Shown piece by piece: positions 12,978 to 24,078 of a DNA stretch of 64,000 nt (the stretch's first letter is position 1; each line of letters starts with the position of its first letter). Made by a program: the position numbers and the translations under genes. Location of the stretch: positions 375 to 64,374 of the forward strand of contig VXAY01005274.1 of NCBI GenBank assembly GCA_013399855.1, written 5' to 3'. The notes under the pieces are model-generated. The model had not been told where the DNA came from. It saw only the letters and a program-made list of their open reading frames with translations, and searched no databases. The stretch comes from Oxyruncus cristatus. Taxonomy: Eukaryota > Chordata > Aves > Passeriformes > Cotingidae.

Positions 12978-13011
12978 GTTTCATAGATTTTCAGGGTTGG
13001 AAGGGACTGTT
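12978..13011 (-). mobile_element. Possible degenerate CR1-like tail
   Basis: TTTCATAGATTTTCAGGGTT followed by GGAAGGGACT resembles the reverse complement of a CR1 3' end. It is short and diverged, so it could be chance. Confidence 0.35.
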
Positions 13012-16000
13012 TCACCCATTCCCTGTGACTCTGCTAAGACACTGCTCTCGCCCGTCTGATGGGGTCACCAGTTTTGCTTGTTGGGGTGCTGGGATTAACT
13101 GGGGCTTTGTTGGGTTTTAAACTATTTTAGGTTTATGTTTTCTCAGTCTGATGCTGCTCAATAACTTTGGCAGAGAGAAATGGAGGAGACTTTCCCCAAC
13201 TCTTTTTCTCTGTGTTTGCATAAACACATTAATAAACTAATTGCCCAAATCCTTGCTGGCTGGCGGAAGCATTAAGCTTGCTGTGGGCAGCTGAGTTGAA
13301 CCATATGGTTTGGTCCCAAGGCTTCTTCTGGTTTTTAGAAGAGGTTCAAAACGTGCCTATTTGCATCATCATGAGACATTGACATTCCAAGCACAAATAC
13401 TTTTGCATATTTTATTATTCTCACTGTAGCTTTACTCATACTCCTAAATTCAACTTCAAAGTACTGCAGCCTCATTCCTAATTATTTATTTGCAGCAAAA
13501 CAAAACAACATTAAGTGCCATCCAGGCGTTGCTGAATTTCATTGGGTGGAGAAACTCCAAGTTCTTCCATAGTCATAATATTTCTTGTTCATTTATTGAG
13601 AACTGAAGTCAGAATGAAGATAACCTTTCCAGCAGCCTTTCCTGGAACTCAAACTGGTCAAAATCAAGTGCTTATGGAGAGAAAATATGTGGTACCTGGA
13701 GGATGCCAGGTACTTGCCATCAGCTATTTAATTTGGACAATTACAGTGCATTTGTCAGTTCCACTTTTATTCAGAGTGAGACCCACTTGCCAGTTCTCAC
13801 ACAGTGTTTTGGTGCAGCAATATTTCATCAGCAAAGTGTGTCAGGGGTGTCTGATGTGACAGGTCTGTCATTGCTTCCCCCAGTTTATTTTGTAATACCC
13901 GTTATCTTTGCAACAAGTATTTGTATCTAAAATCAGAAATGGGGGTGAAATGTGCAGCAGTGCCCCAGTGAGCTGAGTGCCAGGGAGAACCTGAAAGCAG
14001 GACTTTGCCAAACTTGCTTCACTGTGAAACCTGGTGTGCCAGTTGCTGGGTTCCCCCCACCATGATCTGGTGTTCCTGCCCATCAGTTTTGTCCCTAAGG
14101 GACTGTCATGGAGAGCACTGGGCGTGTGCTCTCATGGTCTGCATCCCTCCCATCGTCGAGCGGATGCTGGTGGTGGGTACCAGGGAGATGTCAGCCACTG
14201 CGTTAGACAGGGGCTGAATAAATCAGTGTGCACGGATCATTGAGCCTCTGTTGTAAAACAAATGGCCTGTGGTCAGTTAATCATATAAAGAAACATCTCC
14301 CAGACCTCATGGCATTATTCATAAGTACTAAATCCTCTTGCAGTTTCATAAACAGAACATCTGTTAAAATATGGGGAAATTACAGTCTGGAATGGTGGTT
14401 AGAGATGTGGCTTCCGCAGTCTGTGGAGGAAGAGGAGCAGGAGGTTTATATTTTTTGCAGAGGGCTCATCTCTCCCTCATCTGCACCATCCGTCTGCCTT
14501 CAGCTTCCAGGCCTCCTTGTGCTGGACACCTGTGGCCACCCAGCCTTGTTGGGTGCTGTGGGAGCCTGCGATGGGCAGAGTGTGCCCTGGGCTGCTGGTC
14601 CAGGGTGTGCGTGTCTGTGGCTGATGGCTGCGGAGCCTTCGGTCCCCCCGTGTCACCGCTGCTGGAGTGGCTGCCTGGGGGCCGCCGGTCCCCGCGCTGC
14701 AAACGAGGGCTGGCAGTGCCTGGGACCCCCCGGCGCTCTGGCACGGCCTGGCATTGCCCCTTCCGTGTGACGCAGCCGTCTTGGTACTGATGAATTGTCT
14801 TTGTTTCCTGCCCTCATTTCTCCCTGCTGGAAGGGGAATGAGCGTGCTGGAAGGTTGCCTGCTCTGATGGTAACTCCCAAAGTCTGTCCACCCTCTGCTT
14901 CAGTGCCAGCCCCACTGCTCTGTGGTGAGCGCCGGGCAAGTGGGAGAGGTAGAAAGTCACACTGTGTTGTTTTCATCCAGATTTACCTAATTCTTTGTTA
15001 AATGGCTTTGAGGTGGCTCCCAGCCATGTGAAGCCTGGTGCTCTGGGCCACGTCCGGAGGGGCAGCTGCCTTCCCATGGCAGCTTTTTGCTGGGCCTGCT
15101 GTCCCTGAACATCCGTTCCTTCTGCCGAGGGCCTAGAATTGATGTCGCTTTTCCATCGTGATTTAAAACAAACCCCCCTAACTGTGGTATCCCAATTTAC
15201 AGTTCATGTTTCAAGGAAGTGGCTCTTATGTCTTGCCAGCCCTCAGCACGTTCACTTGTTAAATTATGCATATGCTAATGAAGTGTGAAAATCAGCCAAA
15301 TAACAACTCTCTGTAATCGCTTAATGTCCCCAGAGCATTGTGGCTTTTTTATTATTATTATTTTATGATTTGTGACCCATTCTGAGTTACGTTTCTGCAG
15401 GGCGTTCTTCCAACAACTGGGGTTAATTAGTATTTTCACTTTTTCTCCTTCTGAACGAAGCCCAAACGTGCTCACAGCCCACAGTGCAGTTTGTTTCCTG
15501 TTTTGAATTAAATAATCCCCAGATGTCCATCAGAGTGGGAAGCAGCTTTCCAGCAGAACTGCTAAAATCCACACCCTTAGTGTGCACCTGGGTGTATGGA
15601 CCATGCCCATGTTGAGTGTCCTGCAGTTGCTCTTGCTGTGATGGCTGTTTTGGGGGGACACTGCTCCTTGTCCCCCCAGACAGTGTCCCCCATCCCCAGG
15701 ATGAAGCACTGTCTCGCTGTGGCAGTGGCAGCTGCCTGATCTGCCCCAAGTGATGCTCCAGAGTATGATACCATTGCTTGATTCCCCAGCTCTCCTGTCC
15801 CTGCACAATTAGGGCTGATGCTGGCTGTACCTGTGTCAGGAGGATGTTGCATGGATAGCATGTCACCTTTCCCTGGAACTGCTGCTCCTCTTGCCTGGCA
15901 TGAGCCAGTGTAAAGCACCGTGTTTGGATGCTGCCTCATCCCACCTGAGTGGGCGTGGATGAGTGTTCATGGTTCACTGAGCCTGCTTTGTAGCAGATTG

Positions 16001-19000
16001 TCCCAATCCCTCAGTTTTCCAGGGCACCACCAGACTTGCAAAGGCTTGCCTGGGCTGGCAGTGGCACCCAGAGTCACCGGAGATGGGTGATGCTGCGGTG
16101 TTTGGGTGGGGAGCTCTCAACCTAAGCTGGATGTGACTCAGGCTTCAGTCAGGGCTTAGATCTGCTCTACAGCCTTACTCAGTGTGATTCACTCCTTGGT
16201 GAACCTCAGAGGGCAGGAGTGTTAGAGAGGGAAGCCCAGTGCCTTGTCTTTGGGTAAGCATTGGGCAGGCTGTGTCTGGTACCATCTGGTAAACCTGCTT
16301 TCTCACTACATGTGGAGGAATAGAGACAAGGGACCCGGCTCTTACCTCATTTCTTGAAGGTGCTCTGTAAGAGAATGTATTGTTTATCAGTGCTGCTTTT
16401 TAGTTGCAGTTGTTGGATGTGGTATAGTTATTTCTGTTGGGTGTTGACCATGAGTGCAGCAAACACACTCACTAACCCTTCTCTGGTTGCATCCAACCCA
16501 TTTTCACGCTCGCCCCACTCCTCTCGTGTCAGTAACAGGTTTGTGTTCTGGATCAGTATCCCTGTGGTGCCACGGCTTTCACCTGTGATATGAGTGAGGT
16601 GATTCTCTTCACCGCTAACTGGAGCTTTGTGCACAGTGCTGTCCTGTGCTGGCCATGTCCCCTTCCCAGTGCTGCAGCCTCCTGGGAGCTGCTGTGCTCC
16701 GGGGCAGGAGCCGAGAGCCCCCATTCCCCACGGACTCATGGTAAGGCCAGGCAGACAATCACTTTGAGTAGAATCATTCCTAGCCTGTGACAGCAGAATC
16801 ATGGATTCATGGCAGAATCCCATATCACTCAGACAGAACCTCTGACCTGAGCACTGGGTGTTTCACAGAGCACATCACTGTTGCTGTTGTGTTGCTCGTG
16901 GAGCTGCTGACAGAGCGGCCGCTGCGTCTGGGCAAGTGACAGCTCCCTGCCCCTGCCCGGCCTCTCGTGTTCAGGAGCATTTTCTGTACTTCTCTCATCA
17001 TTTGCCACTAGTTTAGAATGGACTAATCAGTTTTCCGTGCACTCTAATTGATGTTGGCGTGTTGCTGTGTTAACGATAAGACCTCACTGGAACAGGCAGG
17101 TTCAGCTCTGACTCCAGTCCCTGCCCTGTGTGGATAAACAATGTCAAGATTATCTCAGTCCAACAGTTTTGTCAAAAATATTTTGCACTGATCCTGCCCG
17201 GGGAAGCGCCATGTTTAGCTTCAGTGATACAGCCCTGACACCAAAAACAGAGCTCCCAGCAAAGACCTTTAATTCCCTGTCAGAATCGACTTAATTAAAT
17301 CCCATCTGAGTGGGAGAGGGTTTTCATTGGATCTAATGAATGTCCATGCTTCCATTTGGAAGCATATTACATCCCGGAGTTTATTCCCTGTAACAAGCAA
17401 AGTTTTTCTGCCGTTTCCACTAAAGATAGATGTCTGTGTGGAATTTCTGATCATTTTTAACCAGAAATATTTGTTATTTACACTTGCAGCTTATAAAGCA
17501 AGCAGTTTTCACACCCTGTTCCTTACCAGCAGGAGGCAGGAATGGTGCCTCGCCCACACAGACCTTGGGCCTTCCCCAGGGGCTTGCGGCACTCGGGTGT
17601 TTTCCACACCCCGGGCAGCAAAACCCCAAAGTTCAAAGACAGGCTCATTTATAGCTGCAATCTGCTCCTTCAGCTGCTGCACAAATCACTTTTAAGCAAT
17701 TCATTTCAGTGGCTCAGGACGTCACTTAATGAACCCGACGCTAAATTGAAAGAAAGAAAGTTTAATTAAAATACTGCAAGGAAAATGTCTTGAGACAAAC
17801 TCTTCCAGGGGCAGATTGAAAATGATGGCTCAGGCACCCGGCTTCCATGGGAAGAACTGTTGAAGTAGGCAGAAAATGTAGTTCGTGATGAGTTTCAGAG
17901 CGAGCAGACAAAATGTGTGTTGTGTCCTGGCCCCTTGCAGGGCTCTGGGTTACTGTGAGCTCTTGCACTGCCTCGTGAGGGGTTTGTGCCCTGGTGAGGA
18001 GTGATGGGGCTGCACCAGGCAGCAGCGTTGAGCCACATGTGGTGGCAGAGCCTGACAGTGGCTGCCTGCTGCAGGTGCCGCTGTGCCTTTGGCACCTCTG
18101 GGAATGGGCTGCATCCCAGAGGGAGGACCCCGAGTGCCACCAATCCCCAAAGGCACTGGGAGGGCAATGGCGTGTGCTGGCAGGCCATGCCACCTCCCAG
18201 AGAGGGGTTCTGTGGGTGGTGGGACTTGGCTGGGACAGAGGCAGGGGAAATGCTGCTGGCAGAGCACTGTGGTGGCTGAGGTCAGGTTGGAATGTCCCAT
18301 CTTCCCAGACATGGGTGCTGAGGTGGGGGTGGCACAGCCCAGTGCTCTGGGTGGCATTGCCTGCCCCAATCCCTTTGTGCTGCCATCCTCCTCGACACAG
18401 CCCCTGATGTTGGATTAAGCCATCTTTAGCTGATTAAATTCAAATCTATGCAACAAATGCCAGGGACCGTCTGCACGTAGCGCTCAGTGTGTTTGCTCTC
18501 CCCTAGAACTGGAATTGGGGCGTTAAGCACATTCTTTCAAACACCACCACTCTGACAGCCATGGCTTCCGTGGGTGCTCGCTGCAGCGGCAGATTATGGC
18601 AGGGAAGGGTCAGCTGCCCCGTGCAGAAGGTGTTCAGATTCCATCAGCTGCATTCCCTGTTTGCCTCCTCTCATTCCTCATCATGTGCCAGGCCCGTTGT
18701 GTCTCACCGCTGACCCACTGGTGTTTCTCACTGCTGACCCACCCTTATTTCTGCCTCAGTGCCACCTCCCCTGCTGGCCTGGCTGCAGGCAGCTCATGTT
18801 GTCGCCCTGTGCCCAGGTTTGCCCATGGGCACACATTACTGGCAGTCTCCACATGTGCACTGTGTTTTGTAATCCTTCATGGAATAGGTCTCTGCGGGCG
18901 GTGCCCGTCACTGAGCGCTCAGCGCTGGCGTCCTGTGAGAAGCTCCTGTCACAGTGGGTGCGTGTTGTGCTGCCAATGTTCAGCAGAGGGGCTTGTTCCA

Positions 19001-21621
19001 GGGGCACCAAACTGGAATAACGTGACAGAGAATGACATCAGAACAAGATGGTAGCAAAATTCGGTCATAAGCCGAAAACAGCTGCTCTACGTGAGAGCAA
19101 GGCTTGCCGCTTCCAAATTTTACTCACTTAGCTGACATTTGGGTACTTCTAATTAAAATTTTTAAACAGTCGATAGTTTTTGCTGATCAGCTAACAGATG
19201 GCTGCAGCAAGATGACCAGAAAGACAGACTGCATGGCACACGGAATGTGTTGGAAAGCATCCATCCATCCCGGTGTCTGCACACCGACCCTTCGGCTGTA
19301 AGAACAGTCTGGTGGGGGGGTGCACGTCTGAGGGTTTCCTGGGTTTGCAAAGCGACATTCCCTACATTCTGAGGCTCAGAGCTGATGCTGCAGTGGTCAC
19401 CACGGTGTTACCTCTTGAGAAAAACGGCCTTTGTGTTCCTGCTGTAGATAAAGACAATGTAAATACGAACAATTAAGGTCTGTGAGTTCCTGCTTCCTGC
19501 GTCAGCTGTTCAGGTTTCAGCAACCGGCGATGCCCCTGGAAATCACAGGTTTTGGGGGAGGTATTTGGGAACCAGATGAGTTTTTGCATTTCTTATGCCT
19601 TTGTGCACATGCACGAGAAATCCCAGACAGTCCTGTGGCAGACCTGGTAGAGAGCCTGAGGTTTGTAGAAATCCTTGGAGTTTTTAAAAGTGTGGAAAGG
19701 GTGGAGGACTTGATTGATGCTCAGGTGCTTTTTACAGAATCTCATTTATTTTAAGGATAGAGTTTGCAGATGGACTTGGATTTTCCATCGCTGTTCCTAA
19801 GCCCAAATCAGCCATATTGAGGAGGTTGTGTCTGCTGTGCCGCTAAGCCTCTTGGCAGAGGGATCCCAACGTAAATCCTGCAGTGAGCCAAGGCACAGAG
19901 CAGTCGGATGAGTCGCCTGGGATGCTCCTGGCAGTGTGAGCCAGCTCAGCAGCACAACACAGGCACCGGAGCGTGGGGCTGGGGGAGACATGGGCTGTGG
20001 GCAGTGGGAGGGCAGGCTCTGCCAACCCGGGTCTCTGCCCCAGCACCATCCTCTTGAGCCTCCGGCAATGGGAACACCAGCATGTCGTGGAGGGCTGCCC
20101 TGATGTGTGTGTGCATGTGTGCAAGCAAAGGAATAATGGAGAAGAGAACAGTAAAAAGAGAAAAAAGTAATTCAGCAGGATGGATTTCGGTCATTGCCCA
20201 GTTCTCAATCGGTTTGCCTTGAAGTTGCTGTGCTCTGCAGAGCATGGTTTGTGGTTGCCTCAGGTGTGCGTGCAGAGGGTCTGTCCTGCCACAGCCTTGG
20301 GTGTCAACTGAGGCAGCGTCTGGGTGCCTCTCCTGCTCCACACGGAGCTGGGGCCACGTTTGCTTTCGAGTGGGCGATGCAGTGCAGCCTCCCTGCCAGC
20401 TCCCATTGCCTGGCAGGGCTGCTCCAGGTCTCCTGGCAGCAGGGTGCTCTGGGGCACCCTCGAACAGCTGTTGGTCTTCCTCACAAAGTGGGGTTTTTTT
20501 TGCGCTGGTAGAGGGATTCTCTGGTCCCATGCTAATTGTCTTGATTAGCATGCTGTTTCTCCATCACAGGTGTGATGTGACACAGCTCTGTAAGGTGTTC
20601 GTAGCCTGACCAGTTAAAAACTGTCATTAATCCAAGAGCTAATGAGTTGTGCATCTTGATGCCGAAGGAGAAGTTTTGTGTCGCATGTACAAACCCAGGA
20701 CCAGCGAGGGCTGGTGGGCACGTGCGGGCACCGGGTTGGGCCGGGTGCCAAGGGCCGGGGCAGCCTGGCCGAAAGCAACCCCAACACTCTGCCCTGCTCT
20801 GTTCACCTCTGCAGCTGGGCTCAGTTATGGTTCTGCCTGAAAGCTGCTCTTCGCTTTCTTCTCTGTTTTATTGTTCTCCTCCTGTGGATGACCTGTCCCA
20901 TTGCACCCTGAGGCTGCGTGGTCTCTGCCGGTGTGTTCGGCTCGGAGGAGCGCTCGCCCCACTCCTCTCAGGCCCTGCCCTGCACACCCAGGTACCTGTG
21001 GCCATGAGAGCCACTGCTCCCCGTGAGTTTCCGTGCCAGGCCCTTCCATGACATTATTTCCTCATGAACTCTCCTTTCCAGCAGTTCCAGCGAATTACAC
21101 CTGGCCAGGATGGCAGAGAGATGTAAATTCACTTTCTTGCACACCAGCCCTCCGAGACGGGCGCTGTGGTGGGGGTGCTGCAGCAGCACGGGGGGAGCTG
21201 CCAGATGGAAATTTCTTCTGTCTGGGTTGGTAGCAAAAAATTATTCTCTGCTGTAACAAGGGCAGAGAAATTTGGAATGTGCCAGTATTTTTAGAACTTC
21301 AATCTAGGAGAGTTATTCCATTTTGGGGAAGAGGAGCAGCTGCTGCTGGCTCTGCAGCACTGCATCGTCGCGATGAGGAGCCGTACCCAGAGCAGGGCTC
21401 AGCAGTGCATCCAGCCCTGCCCAAAGCTGCCAGGAGGTCCTGTCTGAGCCATGACTCCAGCCTGATCCCAGCAGGAAACAGGACTCGGGACGGGCAGAGG
21501 GGTGGGCCTGGGCACTCCCCTGGGCTGGTGGGTGTTTAGGCTCAGTTCTTCCACAAACCCTGTCCTCCCTCCTTCACCACAGCCCTGGCCTGGCTGGGGC
21601 GGAGAGGGCAGGCAGGTGCAG

Positions 21622-21681
21622 GTGCCATGCCATGCCCTGTTGTGCTGTGCCATGCCATGCTGTGCCATGCTGTGCTGTGCA
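21622..21681 (+). repeat. Pentanucleotide array (GTGCC/ATGCC), 12 imperfect units
   Basis: Twelve 5-base units (GTGCC, ATGCC, GTGCT, ATGCT and one CTGTT) run in register. It has the same unit as the array at 27669-27743 but is more degenerate, so it is probably older or decaying. Confidence 0.88.
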
Positions 21682-22630
21682 TCGTGGTGTTGGCGAGCAG
21701 TGGTGTTTCAGGGCATTTTGCTGATGCTGCAAGATCCTCACTGGGCTTAATGCAGTGGAATTGATTTCTGTTTCCCAGGCTATCATTCACCTCAGCAGGG
21801 GAGAATCAATGCCAATCAATCACATGTGATTTTGCATGCAATTAGATCCCAGTTTAACCTCTGCTGTCCTCTGCCCTCCCACCTCACACCCCCCTGCCGT
21901 GGACCACACAGTTTGGGGGAGGATTGATGGCCCAGGCTCCCCATATCACCCTTGCCTTGTTCTTGTGGGACTGAAGTGGTGCTTCCCTGTCCCCTTCAAG
22001 CTCCATAGCCTTGCCCAGGCTTTCTGCCTCTTTAGCCTGTCCTTTCTGTACCTGAGGGGCCCTGAAGTCCCCATGTTTGAGTTCCTCACTGACACTTTTT
22101 CATGGGCAGGGAAGAAAGCTGTGTTTGGGTATTTGGATGAGCCTGTTGCTCTGCCTGCTGGGGTGGGGACAGAGGTCCAGCCCTGCTGCAGCTGCCTGTG
22201 GTGTTGGGGTAAATCTGACCTGACAGAAGGGAGGGCAGGACCTCGTTCCTTCAGGGCACCTTGCGGTGTTCTGCCCTGAGCATTGGTGTGTCCACAGCCC
22301 CCATCAAATTGCATGTGAAGCCCTGCCCTGGGCATCAGTTCCTCAGTGCTGGCAGCATGTGCCTATCAGAGTAAACACCTTGCCATGTCTGTTTTTTGGT
22401 TTTTTTTAAGAGAGGCAAACAGAAAGGGAGACCAAAGGGGTGTCTTTTAAACAGTGAAATGCGGAGTGCCACCATTTCCTGAGCAATGTAAGACCCGCAG
22501 GCTGTCGCTGAGGGACAGACCTGGGAGTCCACCGAAGGCTGAGGGTTGTACAGAGTTATTCAGTGAAAACTGAAAAGTTTGTGTCCTCCTTGAAACCCCC
22601 TTCTGAGCTCAGGGTCCCCCTCCTGCCAAG

Positions 22631-22679
22631 GCACGGTGGGATGCAGACATGGTGGGATGCAGAGACGGTGGGATGCACT
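22631..22679 (+). repeat. Short tandem repeat around GGTGGGATGCA, three copies
   Basis: GGTGGGATGCAGACAT, GGTGGGATGCAGAGAC and GGTGGGATGCACTG follow one another in a unit of about 16-17 bases. Confidence 0.85.
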
Positions 22680-22989
22680 GAGCCCGCCTCAGGGGATCTG
22701 TGGGTGGGCTTGTGCTCTGGCTCTCCCATTACCAGACATCCTCCCCCAAACCCCTTAATTTTTCATGACCTCCTTGTGCTTTCTTCACCCGCCTGAGTGG
22801 TTTCAGATGTAGGTTTTGTTTTCCATTAACAGGACCCGTTGGTGTCCCACTTGGTTTCTCCCTGGCGGCCGAGCAGGAGGCTGGGAGTGGATCATTGTGC
22901 CATGGCTTAGTCGTGCTCCTGCTCGGGGGCTGCGTCCCACAGCCCTCTCTCTGTTTGGGGATCTGACAGGGGGAGGAGGGACGTGGTTG

Positions 22990-23210
22990 TGGTGAGTTAT
23001 TACCTCACACTTATCAGCATTAAACTGGATTTGGCAACTCATAGCCCGGGATTTGAATGATCTAAATCCTTCATTTGGCAGCCTGGTTTGCTGTTATTTA
23101 TGGTGCTTCCCGATTTATTGTCATCTGCAGTTGGAGGCTTTGTGTGTGAGTGATTTACACAGATAATAAAGGGAGTGGGGCATCCAGAACGGTGGTCCCG
23201 ATGCCCCTCA
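22990..23210 (-). mobile_element. Old CR1-type reverse transcriptase fragment
   Basis: Read on the minus strand, short pieces follow the CR1 reverse transcriptase order: a TVLDAPL piece where the family has SVLGPVLF, then PPTADDNKS where it has the catalytic FADDTK, then MSCQIQFNADKCEVI where it has WQMKFNVDKCKVM. The pieces are in different frames with stops between them, so this is a dead, frameshifted fossil. It lies head to head against the CR1 3' fragment at 23249 and is clearly older and a separate insertion. Confidence 0.75.
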
Positions 23211-23248
23211 CAGCCTTCCCATCCCCCAGTGCCAGAGAGCAACAGAGC

Positions 23249-23677
23249 TGGGGAAGGGTCTGGAGCACAAATCTGATGAGAAGCGGCTGAGGGAGCTGGG
23301 GGGGCTCAGTCTGGAGAAAAGGAGGCTTGGGTGGACCTTCTCACTGTCTACAGCTCACTGACAGGAGGGTGGAGCGGGCGGGGGTGAGGTCCTGCTGCCA
23401 GGGAACAAGGGACAGGACAGGAGGAAACGGCCTCAAGTTTCACCAGGGGAGGTTTAGGTTGGATATTAGGAAAAATTACTCCCTGAAAGAGCTGTTCAGC
23501 CCTGGCACAGGCTGCCATGGGTAGTTGTGGAGTCCCCATCCCTGGAGGCATGTGACAGACGAGGAGATGTGGCACCTGGGGACATGGTTTAGTTGTGGCC
23601 TTAGCAGTGCTGGTGGAATGGTTGGACTCAGTGATCTTACAGGGCTTTTCCAGCCTCAACGATTCCATGATTCTATG
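23249..23677 (+). mobile_element. CR1 LINE fragment, 5'-truncated, with intact 3' octamers
   Basis: The sequence matches the familiar CR1 3' end: a GGAGCACAAATCTGATGAG-like start, then GGGAGCTGGGGGGGCTCAGT, GAGGTTTAGGTTGGATATTA, GGTTGGACTCAGTGATCTTA and a finish in ATTCCATGATTCTATG at 23662-23677. CR1 elements have no poly(A) tail and end in such octamer repeats, so the 3' end is intact. About 430 bases remain, mostly the 3' UTR, with no reverse transcriptase domain. The copy is moderately diverged. Confidence 0.9.
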
Positions 23678-24005
23678 TTGTCACGGGCCTGCTCACACTA
23701 CCCACCCCGAAGGAGACGTGTCCCACTGGGAGAGCAGTGAGTAGGCAGAGTAGGTGGGGCCTCTGGCCAGTGGGTTTGAGTCCAGGGATGCCCCATCCAG
23801 GGATGCCCCTGCCACTGTGGACTCCTGCTGTTGCCTGGAGCTCACAGGCTGGACTGGGCATGCCATCCTGTGCCAGTCGAGGCCGTGTGCTCCTGGCAGG
23901 GGTGGTGGGACATGTGTGGTGTCCCACGGCCTCCCCACCCAGACAGGTGGTACCAGGGCCCTTCTGCATAGAGCTGCTGCTGAAGCTGGGGCAGGTAGGA
24001 TGTGG

Positions 24006-24078
24006 TGGGAGCGAGGACAAGGTGCCTGGGATGCTCTGGGAGCGAGGATGAGGTGCCTGGGATGCTCCAGGAGCAGGG
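24006..24078 (+). repeat. Tandem repeat, about 35-base unit, two copies
   Basis: GGGAGCGAGGACAAGGTGCC TGGGATGCTCT is followed by GGGAGCGAGGATGAGGTGCC TGGGATGCTCC and a partial third start. The copies differ at few positions, so the duplication is recent or maintained. Confidence 0.8.

Noticed and set aside
16790..16830. AGAATCATGGATTCATGG, resembling a CR1 tail in reverse
   Set aside because: The similarity stops after about 18 bases and the expected GGTTGGAA block is missing.
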